From contig PCXK01000028.1 of assembly GCA_002787635.1 (NCBI GenBank), positions 18,502 to 82,501 of the forward strand: DNA of 64,000 nucleotides. The letters run 5' to 3'. The notes under the pieces were generated by a model. The model ran no database searches and was not told the DNA's origin. It worked only from the letters and a program-made list of their open reading frames with translations. The translations under genes were made by a program, and so were the position numbers. This stretch comes from Alphaproteobacteria bacterium CG11_big_fil_rev_8_21_14_0_20_39_49 (lineage in GTDB: Bacteria > Pseudomonadota > Alphaproteobacteria > Rickettsiales > UBA6187). Numbering within the stretch: position 1 is the stretch's first letter; every line of letters begins with the position of its first letter. Below are positions 7,010 through 18,073 of this stretch, piece by piece.

Positions 7010-9775
7010 ATTCGAAAAAGATATCTTCACACTATTTTCATCTTGCTTTCTCTCAGCAACTCCCGCCGCCTGAACGTGAACCATGTCACCGGTCAGCCCT
7101 GCTTCAAGCATAGCCGACCTAACCGCTATAGCCCTTTTTAAGGATATTCTCCTTGCGTTTTCTATCTTGTTACTTGATGCGTAACTAACTATAGCTACTT
7201 TTTTATTAGAATCTTTTATATTCTCAACAAGCTTATTGATTTTTTCGTTATCACTTTTTGTCAGCTCAAGCTGGTCTTCGTTAAAATCAATTTTTAACAA
7301 ACCTTCAGATTTTGGCGTAGCTGCAATATTCTTCGTATTTAACAATTCCATTTCGCTTGACGGAACAACTATCATGTTACCCACAAGTTCGGTAACTTTT
7401 GAAGGGATAGTATTATTTCCACCAACATTAGCGACCGATGACGAACCTAAAACCGAACGGTTTATAACAACATCATTAGGGTGTTTGTTTTTCTTTAATG
7501 TTTTAGCTATGTCCTCAAGATATAATATACCGTCACTATCGGTTACTGTTTGTTCAGGAGCCTTTTGCTCGGTATCTTCCTGTTTTATATCTTCATTTGA
7601 TGACAACTCATCTGATTTTACAGGATTAGACGAGGGACTACGCTTCATGTCAACTTCGGCTTCGACTTCAACTTTTTCTGCTTCCTTATCTTTCTTTAAA
7701 AGACTTTTAAACTTAGAAAGGTCTACTTCCTCCTTCTTCTCGGACTCTTGTGTGCCTAAAGCTTTTAATCTAGCTTTTTCAAGGGCTTCTTCCCACTTTT
7801 TATCACTTATAGGGTCGTAATTCTTTTCATTTTCAATATTAGCCTGAGAAGAAACTACAGGTGTCTTTTTCTCGGCAGAAACAACATCAGGAACTTTATT
7901 TACATTTTGTTCTTTTTTATCCGATACTTTTTGTGTTTTGTCTTCAGTAATATTTTTAACCGAAGGAGCAATTGCCGCCGCCTGTTTTTTCTTTACTTTT
8001 TCAACTACCCGAACATTATCCGCCTCTTTGTTTTCCGAACTCCTTACAACCGGAATTACCTTTTTTTGCACCTTCTTAACATCAGAAGCATCCTCCGTTA
8101 AAGGCTTCACTCTCGGCTTGGGAGCTTCTTTACTAACTTGCTCATTTTCAACGAGATTAGGCAGAATTATGTTCGTATTATTTCCTAATGCTGCAATATT
8201 CTCATTTTTCTTTTTTATATCTGCGTCCAGAGTTTTCATAATATCTTCCGGCACGTTCCAATCACTTAAGTTACTAACGCCGTCCAAATCAACAGGCTTT
8301 GTATAGTCTTCCGTATAATCCTGCACTATTTTATCAAGTTCGCTAACTTCAACCGGTATCAATGCTTTATTTTCTTCCTCAGGGCTTTTATATTCATTTA
8401 TTTTTTGCGGAACATCAATTTCCTGAGTCTTATTTACTTCATTTTTTGCAACATCAGGCTGTTGTTGCGGAGCGGCTTTGTCATTACTATTACGGACTTT
8501 TATATTAAGTTTATTTTCTTTGTTTATTTCTCCCTTTTCCTGCTCGCTATCATTAAAAGAAAATAAATCTTTTACCTTTTTATTAACAATACTGATAAAG
8601 CTATCTTCTTTTACAAGCCCGCTTTTCGTGCTTATATCATCGGATTTTTCAGGCTCTTTAGGTACTACAACAGGTACATTTTTTATATCATCGACCAATT
8701 CGGACTCGTTTTCGTACAGCTTAACTTCTTTTACATCGGGAAGTTCTTTTTCATAATCGTCATTTTGTGAAAATTCGTCATCTTCGATAATTTCTATATC
8801 ATCATTAAAAACGGTATTTTTATTCGGTAATTTCTTAGGTATGCCGGATAATTCTGCCGGCTCCTGTGAATATTGACTATCTTCATTATTTACACGTTTA
8901 GGCAATATTCTATTTGTATATTCCTCTTCTTTTTTCTCCGACTTAGGGAAGTTATAGTAACTTACACTAGAAGAAGCCTTTTTATTATCGGCATTATTTT
9001 CACGCGGCACTTCCGTAACCTTAATGAAACTTTGTCTGCTTCCGGGCATTTGGTCAAAATATATCTCTTTAGCCGGAGCCTTTTCCTTGCTTAGCTCGAC
9101 CACTTCATTATTTTCCGTATGGGACTCGCTTCTTTGGTTTTGTTCGCTTCCGGGCTTTAACCTTGGAAGCAAAATATTATCAAGAACATTCTCGGTTGAT
9201 TCGGCTATAGTAACCGGCGATGAGGTAACTTTCTCAGTGCTATATGGCTTTGATATCGGCGATGGCAGGGAATCTTGTGAGTTGTATTTATCGGCTATTT
9301 CATGTCCGATATTAGGATCTTGCCATACTTGATTAGGATTTTGCCAAACCTGCGACTTAGGTTGCCTTGTCGGAAGCTGTTCTATGTAACCCTGATATTG
9401 TTGAGGTTGTCTTTCAACATACGGGTCATTTTGACGGACGTTAGGATTATAACTTTCAGGATATCTTTTTTGCGGTTGATTATTGACATAATCATTTTGC
9501 TGATAATTACCGGAATTGTTATTACGCCCTACGGCTCTTCCTTGCGATTCTTGCATCGCCCTATATTGAGCCTCTTTTATTCTGCGTTCTTCTTCTTTTA
9601 GCCTTGCTATTTCCCGATTCCGCAGTTCTTGTATTGCGGCAAAGTTAACCTCAACCGAAGGTAGTTCCACACCGGTTCTAAAACTTCGGGAATACGCTGA
9701 ATCTGCATTATAAACACCCGTGAATAAGAAAGTGCTTAACAACAAATTTAATTTAAAACCGTATTTTATTTGCAT
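7007..9775 (-). CDS. Large OmpA-like C-terminal domain envelope protein
   Basis: About 923 residues from ATG at 9775, chosen over the longer frame because AGGA lies 8 bases upstream and a signal peptide (MQIKYGFKLNLLLSTFLFTG) follows at once. After it come a helix rich in Arg/Glu (NREIARLKEEERRIKEA), a Gln/Asn/Pro-rich stretch, and some 500 low-complexity residues rich in Lys, Glu, Ser and Val, likely disordered. The last ~100 residues resemble an OmpA peptidoglycan-binding domain (ISLKRAIAVRSAMLEAGLTG), but the usual Asp-containing loop is replaced by SYASSNK. Probably a periplasm-spanning envelope protein. It stands alone, with suhB upstream on the same strand. Confidence 0.75.
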   Translation of the reverse strand: MQIKYGFKLNLLLSTFLFTGVYNADSAYSRSFRTGVELPSVEVNFAAIQELRNREIARLKEEERRIKEAQYRAMQESQGRAVGRNNNSGNYQQNDYVNNQPQKRYPESYNPNVRQNDPYVERQPQQYQGYIEQLPTRQPKSQVWQNPNQVWQDPNIGHEIADKYNSQDSLPSPISKPYSTEKVTSSPVTIAESTENVLDNILLPRLKPGSEQNQRSESHTENNEVVELSKEKAPAKEIYFDQMPGSRQSFIKVTEVPRENNADNKKASSSVSYYNFPKSEKKEEEYTNRILPKRVNNEDSQYSQEPAELSGIPKKLPNKNTVFNDDIEIIEDDEFSQNDDYEKELPDVKEVKLYENESELVDDIKNVPVVVPKEPEKSDDISTKSGLVKEDSFISIVNKKVKDLFSFNDSEQEKGEINKENKLNIKVRNSNDKAAPQQQPDVAKNEVNKTQEIDVPQKINEYKSPEEENKALIPVEVSELDKIVQDYTEDYTKPVDLDGVSNLSDWNVPEDIMKTLDADIKKKNENIAALGNNTNIILPNLVENEQVSKEAPKPRVKPLTEDASDVKKVQKKVIPVVRSSENKEADNVRVVEKVKKKQAAAIAPSVKNITEDKTQKVSDKKEQNVNKVPDVVSAEKKTPVVSSQANIENEKNYDPISDKKWEEALEKARLKALGTQESEKKEEVDLSKFKSLLKKDKEAEKVEVEAEVDMKRSPSSNPVKSDELSSNEDIKQEDTEQKAPEQTVTDSDGILYLEDIAKTLKKNKHPNDVVINRSVLGSSSVANVGGNNTIPSKVTELVGNMIVVPSSEMELLNTKNIAATPKSEGLLKIDFNEDQLELTKSDNEKINKLVENIKDSNKKVAIVSYASSNKIENARRISLKRAIAVRSAMLEAGLTGDMVHVQAAGVAERKQDENSVKISFSN

Positions 9776-9899
9776 TTTTGTATCCTGAATAACCGTTTCG
9801 GTAAAATAATATAACAAAAAAATATAATAATTAAACTAAAAAGTAATTTTAGATACAAAAGGATACAACGAAAACAAATTATACTAAACAAGAATTTTA

Positions 9900-10700
9900 C
9901 TATTTAACAAAATTTTTCATGAACAACGGCTCAATATCAGCGTTTGAGGCAATTATACTATTCTTTTCAAACATTTTCTTTTTGCCGTTAATATCTGAGA
10001 CAACACCCTTTGCCTCACTGATAAGCAGAACGCCCGCCGCTATATCCCACGGCTTTGCACCATTATGAATAAAACAGTCGAATTTTCCTGCGGCAGTATA
10101 TGCGATAGCCAAAGCGGTTGAGCCTATACAACGTGTTGCCATAAATTCTTTTGTAATATCAACGCCTTCCTTAATGTCCGTGCTGAATGACCCCACCGCA
10201 AGCAATGACTCGGATAATTTACTTCTGGAACTCACTCGCAATCTTGTTGCACCGGTTGCATTAGCCGTTTCAAGCCACGCACCCAGCCCCTTAGCAGCCC
10301 AAAAAGTTTCTTTCAATATAGGGGCTTCGGTTACACCTGCAATAATTTCTCTTTGACCGTTGGGTAATTTTTTTTCAAGACCGATAGTAATACAAAAATA
10401 TGGAAAGCCGTGCATAAAATTATTTGTTCCGTCTATCGGATCGATAATCCAGCAATATTCATCATCAGAGCCTTTAATGAAGCCTGCTTCTTCCGATAGT
10501 ACGCAATACCCTTCCCTTGCCTTTTGCAGTTCTGCGATAAGTATAGACTCGGCTTTTAAGTCGGCAGAAGTTACAAATTCCCTTGCACCTTTTTTTGAAA
10601 CCTGTAAATTTTCTACTTCGTAAAAGTCACGTATCACAGCTTTTGACGCTTTACGAATGGCGTCCATCATTATCTTTACTACCGCAGGGTATGTTTCCAT
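9900..10700 (-). CDS. suhB: Inositol monophosphatase family protein (SuhB)
   Basis: Mg-dependent phosphatase of the FIG superfamily. Metal ligands are visible: Glu70-Glu71 (LSEEAG), Asp87 and Asp90 (WIIDPIDGTNNFMHG) and the distal KPWDIAAG near residue 215. At 266 residues it matches SuhB (267 in E. coli). It starts 6 bases after the efp stop and is probably co-transcribed with it. Whether its main role is inositol phosphate hydrolysis or an RNA-related function cannot be read from sequence. Confidence 0.92.
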   Translation of the reverse strand: METYPAVVKIMMDAIRKASKAVIRDFYEVENLQVSKKGAREFVTSADLKAESILIAELQKAREGYCVLSEEAGFIKGSDDEYCWIIDPIDGTNNFMHGFPYFCITIGLEKKLPNGQREIIAGVTEAPILKETFWAAKGLGAWLETANATGATRLRVSSRSKLSESLLAVGSFSTDIKEGVDITKEFMATRCIGSTALAIAYTAAGKFDCFIHNGAKPWDIAAGVLLISEAKGVVSDINGKKKMFEKNSIIASNADIEPLFMKNFVK

Positions 10701-10706
10701 AAATTA

Positions 10707-11273
10707 TTAATCCTTTGCTCTTTCAACATACTGACCGTCAGCAGTTTTTACTAAAACACGGTTTCCTGCCTCAACAAAGGTAGGAACCATTATCCTGACA
10801 CCGTTGGAAAGAATGGCAGGTTTATTAGAAGATGCTGCCGTCTGACCTTTTACCACGGCATCTGCCTCAACTACTTCAACCACCACTTCTTCTGGCAATT
10901 CAACGGCAATCGGTTTGTTTTCATAGCTAACAACCGTAATCATCATTTCATCTTGCAAGAATGCCACAGGTTCACCTACTAAATCAATAGGAACATGCAC
11001 CTGCTCATAACTATCTAAGTCCATAAGGACAAGTTCCTCGCCTTCAGTATATAGATATTGATATTCTTTTTCATCTAGATACGCACGTTCAACATCTTCG
11101 CTTGACCTGAACCTTTCATTAAGCTTAGTGCCGCTTTGTATGTCTTTCATTTCAGTCTGAATATACGCACCGCCTTTTCCCGGTTGCGTGTGGGATATTT
11201 TTGAAACAACCCATAGCCTATTATTATAAACAAGAACATTACCCGGACGGATATTATTTGCACTCATTTTCAT
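10707..11273 (-). CDS. efp: Elongation factor P
   Basis: Relieves ribosome stalling at polyproline stretches. It has the KOW-like N-terminal domain with the loop HTQPGKGGAYIQ, whose Lys is the usual modification site, then two OB domains ending in TADGQYVERAKD. Length 188 is standard. The start at 11273 is supported by GGAG 6 bases upstream; MSANN three codons later is an alternative. It is followed by suhB after 6 bases. No epmA/epmB is seen in this window. Confidence 0.96.
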   Translation of the reverse strand: MKMSANNIRPGNVLVYNNRLWVVSKISHTQPGKGGAYIQTEMKDIQSGTKLNERFRSSEDVERAYLDEKEYQYLYTEGEELVLMDLDSYEQVHVPIDLVGEPVAFLQDEMMITVVSYENKPIAVELPEEVVVEVVEADAVVKGQTAASSNKPAILSNGVRIMVPTFVEAGNRVLVKTADGQYVERAKD

Positions 11274-11515
11274 ATTTGTAACTCCAAAACCAATAGATAT
11301 TTTATCAATTGCACATCATATGCAAAACAATAAATTTAACAATCTATATTTTAGGGATTATTAAAATAGACGTTATGTTTAAATGAGCATTGGGAATTTA
11401 AGTTTTACAAATAAACTGTACATAGAACTGTTGACATTCCAATTATTTTAATTTACTTAATGATTATGGGCAAAGTTTATTCTTAATTAAAAATGATGGG
11501 ATAATTAACTATCTA

Positions 11516-12037
11516 ATGACAATAGATATGGAATCTCTAAGATTTGTCATGGTGAATTTATTTGTAATAAGTTACTTCTTATTACTATCTTGGTTTTGTT
11601 TGAATATTAAAAAAGACCTTTCTGAATCTGAAGCAAGTCTTGGTCAGGCTAAGAAAAAAAGTTTTATTATAGAGAAGATATTTAAATCTATCAAGGCAGT
11701 AATAAGTATATTATTGGTATGGCTATGTTTTCTCTATTTTTCTAACTTGAAGGATATTTATAATCATTACTTAGTAGCGGTAGATTCAAAGAATACAATA
11801 GACGGTGAAAGTATTTTTAATAATCTTTCTTCATCACTTGGATTAGGGGTAATATCCTTTATATTATCAGTTATTTTTTTCTTTGTTTCGTTTGTAAACT
11901 TATTCAGGTGCAAACTGTCTGCACTGCTTAAAATGAATACGTATTTTCCGCTATTCGTCATTAATTTATCCGTGACCTGTATCTATATATTTGCGGCTTT
12001 AATTTTGTATTTAGGATTAGGTAGTGGGCATCATTAA
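11516..12037 (+). CDS. Membrane protein of unknown function, four TM helices
   Basis: 173 residues with four likely membrane segments, near residues 8-28, 55-75, 108-130 and 145-167, and a short charged loop (KKDLSESEASLGQAKKKS) after the first. It lacks a cleavable signal sequence. It converges with a second unknown membrane protein ending 7 bases away on the opposite strand. I do not recognise a family. Its position next to a decayed tRNA and a broken gene suggests an accessory patch. Confidence 0.6.
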   Translation: MTIDMESLRFVMVNLFVISYFLLLSWFCLNIKKDLSESEASLGQAKKKSFIIEKIFKSIKAVISILLVWLCFLYFSNLKDIYNHYLVAVDSKNTIDGESIFNNLSSSLGLGVISFILSVIFFFVSFVNLFRCKLSALLKMNTYFPLFVINLSVTCIYIFAALILYLGLGSGHH

Positions 12038-12043
12038 GACTTT

Positions 12044-12664
12044 TTAGGTTTGCTGTATTGCTGCTCCCCAAAACGTTAACATTAACGTAACTAGAAACCA
12101 TGCAATTAAAATAAAAATAGATATGTTGTAAATAACAAAGAACGATGGCCTTGTGACAGCCACTATTGATCGTAAGATTGAAAGGTATGGGGTATCTGAA
12201 AAGCTACTTTTTATTACCCTGAGTTGGGGTTTTATTTTAAAGGCTATTTTTGCTTTAGATATGAGATTGTGTTCATCGGAGTTGAGTGTATTATAAGTTT
12301 CTGTGACGAATTCTTTGGATTTCGATAATGTGTTCCTTAATTCTTCTTTATATTCTGCATTAGAATTAATTACACTAAAAGTCGTTCTAATATGACTTAA
12401 CTTGTATACACGAACAAAAAGGACATAGCCTATAATAGTGGGAACATAAGAAATCAAAAATAATAATGGCATGCTCCATAGTGGGAAGGCATTTTCGTTA
12501 TGAATCTTAAGAGCTATCGTAAACAAGATAGTGTTTGAAATAAGTGCAATAATTAAGAAGAAAAATAGGTATGTTTTTCTTGCAAGTGCGAATTGCTCTA
12601 ATTTCATAAATATTTTGTCCAAAATATCTATAATTGTTGTATCACCTTGAGAGTTATGTATCAA
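12044..12664 (-). CDS. Membrane protein of unknown function, three to four TM helices
   Basis: 206 residues. A soluble N-terminal ~25 residues (HNSQGDTTIIDILDKIFMKL) precedes hydrophobic segments near residues 31-52 and 62-86. A charged central part (EELRNTLSKSKEFVTETYNT) follows, then one or two helices at 168-200. No family recognised. It is convergent with the four-TM protein at 11516-12037. It sits beside the remnant gene at 12728-13105, so it may belong to the same horizontally acquired patch. Confidence 0.55.
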   Translation of the reverse strand: MIHNSQGDTTIIDILDKIFMKLEQFALARKTYLFFFLIIALISNTILFTIALKIHNENAFPLWSMPLLFLISYVPTIIGYVLFVRVYKLSHIRTTFSVINSNAEYKEELRNTLSKSKEFVTETYNTLNSDEHNLISKAKIAFKIKPQLRVIKSSFSDTPYLSILRSIVAVTRPSFFVIYNISIFILIAWFLVTLMLTFWGAAIQQT

Positions 12665-12727
12665 AATCTATCCCCAGCATCGTTTAAGCACAATCATCCA
12701 ATAAAAGCAGTTAATATTAATAAATAA

Positions 12728-13105
12728 TACCACAAAACGAGATATTTACAAAGTATTGATTGGCGACAGGTTATATTTGTTTGAGATTGTGATGTTTCAA
12801 TAAATACGCTTGAAGCTGCAAACCATACTTTCCCTTTTAAATTTCCTTTAAATGAAGAAAATAAACTAACAAGCAAAGGAATTGAGAATCTATTTTCAGA
12901 GGAGCTGTTTGCAGATTTTATATCATTTACCAAAAAATCTCTCGGAGGTGAAATTAAAGTTTTTGATAATAGCAGAAAGAAGTGCTTTGAAAAAATGATT
13001 TCAAAAAGAAGTAATATCGAAGATTTTAAAAACTTTCATCCTCTAAAGAGTGAAATCCAAAAAATTAAAAATTCAGGAAGCGTCGAGTTAAAGAAAGTAA
13101 GTTAA
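12728..13105 (+). pseudogene. Remnant of a TOPRIM/OLD-like nuclease or ATPase gene (C-terminal part)
   Basis: The plus-strand frame from 12728 reads HKTRYLQSIDWRQVIFV, then an in-frame TGA (12782-12784), then DCDVSINTLEAANHTFPFKF, and continues to TAA at 13105. There is a stop just upstream and no start codon. The V-I-F-V-x-D-C-D pattern and the later NKLTSKGIENLF segment resemble the TOPRIM-like C-terminal parts of OLD-family or AAA defence proteins, where a Trp or Tyr normally sits at the TGA position. I read it as a truncated, inactivated gene. The family assignment is from memory and tentative. Confidence 0.5.
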
Positions 13106-13136
13106 CTTTTTGGTTGTACCCCCTAAAAAATGTTAA

Positions 13137-13200
13137 CCCAGAGTGGATTAGAACCATCGACCTAAAAATTAGAAATCTGTTGCTATCCTAGTCTCGCACA
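13137..13200 (-). pseudogene. Decayed tRNA-Arg(UCU)-like remnant
   Basis: Minus-strand reading gives AGGATAGCAACAGATTTCTA, then ATTTTTAGGTCGATGGTTCT and AATCCACTCTGG. This matches a tRNA from the end of the D arm to the T arm: anticodon loop TTTCTAA (anticodon TCT), variable region AGGTC and T loop TTCTAAT. The 3' strand of the anticodon stem is TTTTT where TCTGT is needed to pair with ACAGA, and the D arm is incomplete, so it is not functional. It could be the scar or attachment site of an integrated element. Confidence 0.5.
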
Positions 13201-13203
13201 CGG

Positions 13204-13554
13204 CTAATCAATAACCTTCAAAACATTTTCCGGCGGTCTGCCTATTGCTGCTTTTGAACCGTTTACTACAATAGGTCGCTCAATAACTTTCGGATTTTTT
13301 TGCATTAATGTGATTATTTCATCGTCAGACAGGCTGTTATTATCAAAGCCGGCTTCTTTATATATAGCCTCTTTTTTACGCAGAATATCCCTTGCACTTA
13401 TACCAAGCGATTTTATAATTTTTTTTATCTCATCTTTAGAAGGGGTATCCGCAAGATATTCGACGATTTCCGGCTCAACTCCGTTATCCTTTAGAAGCTG
13501 CAATGTCTGACGGGATTTTGAACATCTGGGATTATGATATATAACAACACTCAT
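13204..13554 (-). CDS. arsC: Arsenate reductase, glutaredoxin-linked ArsC family
   Basis: Small thioredoxin-fold protein of 116 residues. The catalytic cysteine is Cys11 in NPRCSKSRQTLQLL. Three conserved Arg contexts follow: ARDILRKKE, ERPIVVNGSKAAIGRP and the GRPPENV end. This is the E. coli-plasmid type ArsC or its YfgD-like paralogue; sequence alone does not exclude a non-arsenic role. It is 10 bases downstream of a COG0701 permease on the same strand, which supports arsenic or metalloid resistance. Confidence 0.85.
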   Translation of the reverse strand: MSVVIYHNPRCSKSRQTLQLLKDNGVEPEIVEYLADTPSKDEIKKIIKSLGISARDILRKKEAIYKEAGFDNNSLSDDEIITLMQKNPKVIERPIVVNGSKAAIGRPPENVLKVID

Positions 13555-13564
13555 ACTTTATCCG

Positions 13565-14602
13565 TTACATTTTAATATTATTCAATATATAGCCCAGTAT
13601 AAGTATTTGAGGCAAGGTTACAAGGGGTAAAAACAACGAAATCTTCCATGATTTTGTTGTCTCCTTAATTGCAATAATCTCGGTATAATCGGTTGAAACA
13701 CCCGCCATAAGGAATGCAAAACTATTACCCGGAGCCTTTCCCCTATTCATTATATCTGCAGCTATCGGAGTTGAACCTTCCGAACAAACTTCTATTATCG
13801 TTGCCGCAACTAAAGTTAAAAGCAGACCTGCAACAGTCGGTCCGAATAATGCGTGAAAGTTATCCGCGGATACAAAAGTTCTTATCAAAGCCGCCAGCAA
13901 AACACCAAGCAATATCCAGCGTACTATCATTCGTGAACTTTTTATGCCTGAAATCAAAACATCTTTGATAAATAACATGTTAATATCAGACATTGAAAAT
14001 TGCTTTTTAATTTCTTTGAAAAAATCAAAATTATCAGGCAAATCTATTTTATTAGGATTTTGCGGAAGAATCTTCTTATCTTCCAGCTTGTTAAATATAA
14101 CACCCGAAATAACGGCAATGACAAAAGACAGCAACAAAAAAGTCAATGTCCATTTGAATCCGACTAATGCAAAAAGTATGAATGTTAATGAAAAAGAATT
14201 CCACGGGCTTGCAATTAAAAAAGCCATAGTCTGACCGAGGCTTGCCCCTCTTTCATATAATTTCATGCCTACAAGCAATATACCGTGACTGCATAAGTCG
14301 AGCAACACGCCCGCACATGTGGCACGCAAGATAGAGCCTAGTCCCCTTTTTCTGCCCAATACCGATATTACGAAATCACGGGGTATTTTATCTAAAATGC
14401 CCACAAATATAATGCCGAGAAGAATTCCCCACCACATCTTGTTAAGCAACTCGAAAACCGCAGTGGACATATCATTTAAAACGGATACATCAGATACTTG
14501 GGCTGAAAATATCAAGTGAAAAAAATATAACGGAACGATACATATTATGCTTCCCCATAATATAAAATCTATTTTCTTTTTTTCGCTATGACAGTGTCCC
14601 AT
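13565..14602 (-). CDS. COG0701 (ArsP/DUF318-type) permease
   Basis: 345 residues with about eight membrane helices. Family landmarks are LLDLCSHGILLVGMKLYERG and, in the second half, IEVCSEGSTPIAADI with NSFAFLMAGVSTDYTEI, showing the internal duplication of this permease family. Known relatives export organoarsenicals (ArsP); others are uncharacterised. The N-terminus MGHCHSEKKK carries a small His/Cys cluster that might bind metal. It is followed by arsC after 10 bases, so the pair likely serves metalloid detoxification. The substrate is inference. Confidence 0.78.
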   Translation of the reverse strand: MGHCHSEKKKIDFILWGSIICIVPLYFFHLIFSAQVSDVSVLNDMSTAVFELLNKMWWGILLGIIFVGILDKIPRDFVISVLGRKRGLGSILRATCAGVLLDLCSHGILLVGMKLYERGASLGQTMAFLIASPWNSFSLTFILFALVGFKWTLTFLLLSFVIAVISGVIFNKLEDKKILPQNPNKIDLPDNFDFFKEIKKQFSMSDINMLFIKDVLISGIKSSRMIVRWILLGVLLAALIRTFVSADNFHALFGPTVAGLLLTLVAATIIEVCSEGSTPIAADIMNRGKAPGNSFAFLMAGVSTDYTEIIAIKETTKSWKISLFLPLVTLPQILILGYILNNIKM

Positions 14603-14614
14603 AAAATCAACACT

Positions 14615-17053
<2,439 letters not shown>

Positions 17054-17270
17054 TTAACTTATATTAACCTTATACTAACTTCCGTTTTTTTAGCTGACCT
17101 CAGCCTAAAAAACATACAGCCTAATCAAGCCAACCGCAAGGAAAATGAAAGATTTTATAATGCAAATACAATCTTTTTTCAGTTAAAAAACTTTAATTAA
17201 CGCAAAACCAAACAAACAACGAAATATCGTTGCCTTTTAGTAACAGATATAATATAAGAATAGCTTAATT

Positions 17271-17320
17271 ATAGTAACTTTGAATTTAATTTACCTATAA
17301 ATTAAATTCAAAGTTACTAT
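17271..17320. repeat. Perfect 23-bp-arm palindrome (empty TATAGTAA element)
   Basis: ATAGTAACTTTGAATTTAAT extends to a 23-base arm, a 4-base loop CCTA and its exact complement ending ATTCAAAGTTACTAT. The arms match the outer ends of the cargo-bearing elements at 6852-7009 and 61545-61684. It is in the gyrB-queE divergent spacer, 21 bases before the queE start. A palindrome this close to a start could also affect queE expression. Confidence 0.85.
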
Positions 17321-17341
17321 GTTTTTAATTTTAGGAGTAAA

Positions 17342-18016
17342 ATGTTCGGGCAGAATCCAATTCGCAAACCTGAAAAAGGTGACGGCTCAATATTGCAGGT
17401 GCAGGAGATCTTCCCTACTTTTCAGGGGGAAGGACCGCTTGTAGGTCACCCTGCAATTTTCATAAGGCTTGGCGGCTGTAACCTAGCTTGCGACTTTTGC
17501 GATACCGAATTTGAAACCTTTGCAGACAAATCCGTAGATGAAATCATTGAAACTGCAAACAACCTTTCGGGAAAGAGCTATAACAATTTCACTCACAAAC
17601 TAATCGTTATAACAGGCGGAGAGCCGCTCAGACAACCAATAGAAAAGCTATGCGATGAATTGATAAATAACGGTTATAAGGTGCAAATAGAGACTAACGG
17701 GACGCTATACCGCAATGTACATAAAGATGTCAGTATAGTTTGCTCGCCCAAGACAACAAATAATTACACCCCTATCCGTGACGACCTGCTGCAACGCCTT
17801 GATTGCCTGAAATTTATTATCTCGGCAACGCACCCTCTATATCAGGACATAGGCGATGTCGGTCAAGATAAATACGATATACCCGTCTATATCCAGCCCA
17901 TGGACGAACTAAACGCAAAAAAAAATCAGAATAATCTGGAATACGCTATAAGGCTCGCATCGAAAAAAGGCTATAATATATCACTGCAAACACATAAAAT
18001 TATCGGCATTGAGTAG
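17342..18016 (+). CDS. queE: 7-carboxy-7-deazaguanine synthase
   Basis: Radical-SAM enzyme of queuosine precursor synthesis that converts carboxy-tetrahydropterin to CDG. The N-terminus LQVQEIFPTFQGEGPLVGHP and the cluster motif Cys46/Cys50/Cys53 (GGCNLACDFCDTEF) are diagnostic of QueE. VITGGEPLRQ and LQTHKIIGIE close the barrel. 224 residues is normal. The start ATG at 17342 has GGAG upstream (TTAGGAGTAAA). No other que genes are adjacent. Confidence 0.95.
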   Translation: MFGQNPIRKPEKGDGSILQVQEIFPTFQGEGPLVGHPAIFIRLGGCNLACDFCDTEFETFADKSVDEIIETANNLSGKSYNNFTHKLIVITGGEPLRQPIEKLCDELINNGYKVQIETNGTLYRNVHKDVSIVCSPKTTNNYTPIRDDLLQRLDCLKFIISATHPLYQDIGDVGQDKYDIPVYIQPMDELNAKKNQNNLEYAIRLASKKGYNISLQTHKIIGIE

Positions 18017-18073
18017 AATATTTTATAATTTTTAGGCTATCATTTTTATAAAAAAAATGCTATAATACAAGCT

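Noticed and set aside
12694-12933. Minus-strand ORF of 79 codons
   Set aside because: It lies opposite the plus-strand TOPRIM/OLD-like remnant, which has much better protein-like composition; the minus frame has no family features and no Shine-Dalgarno.
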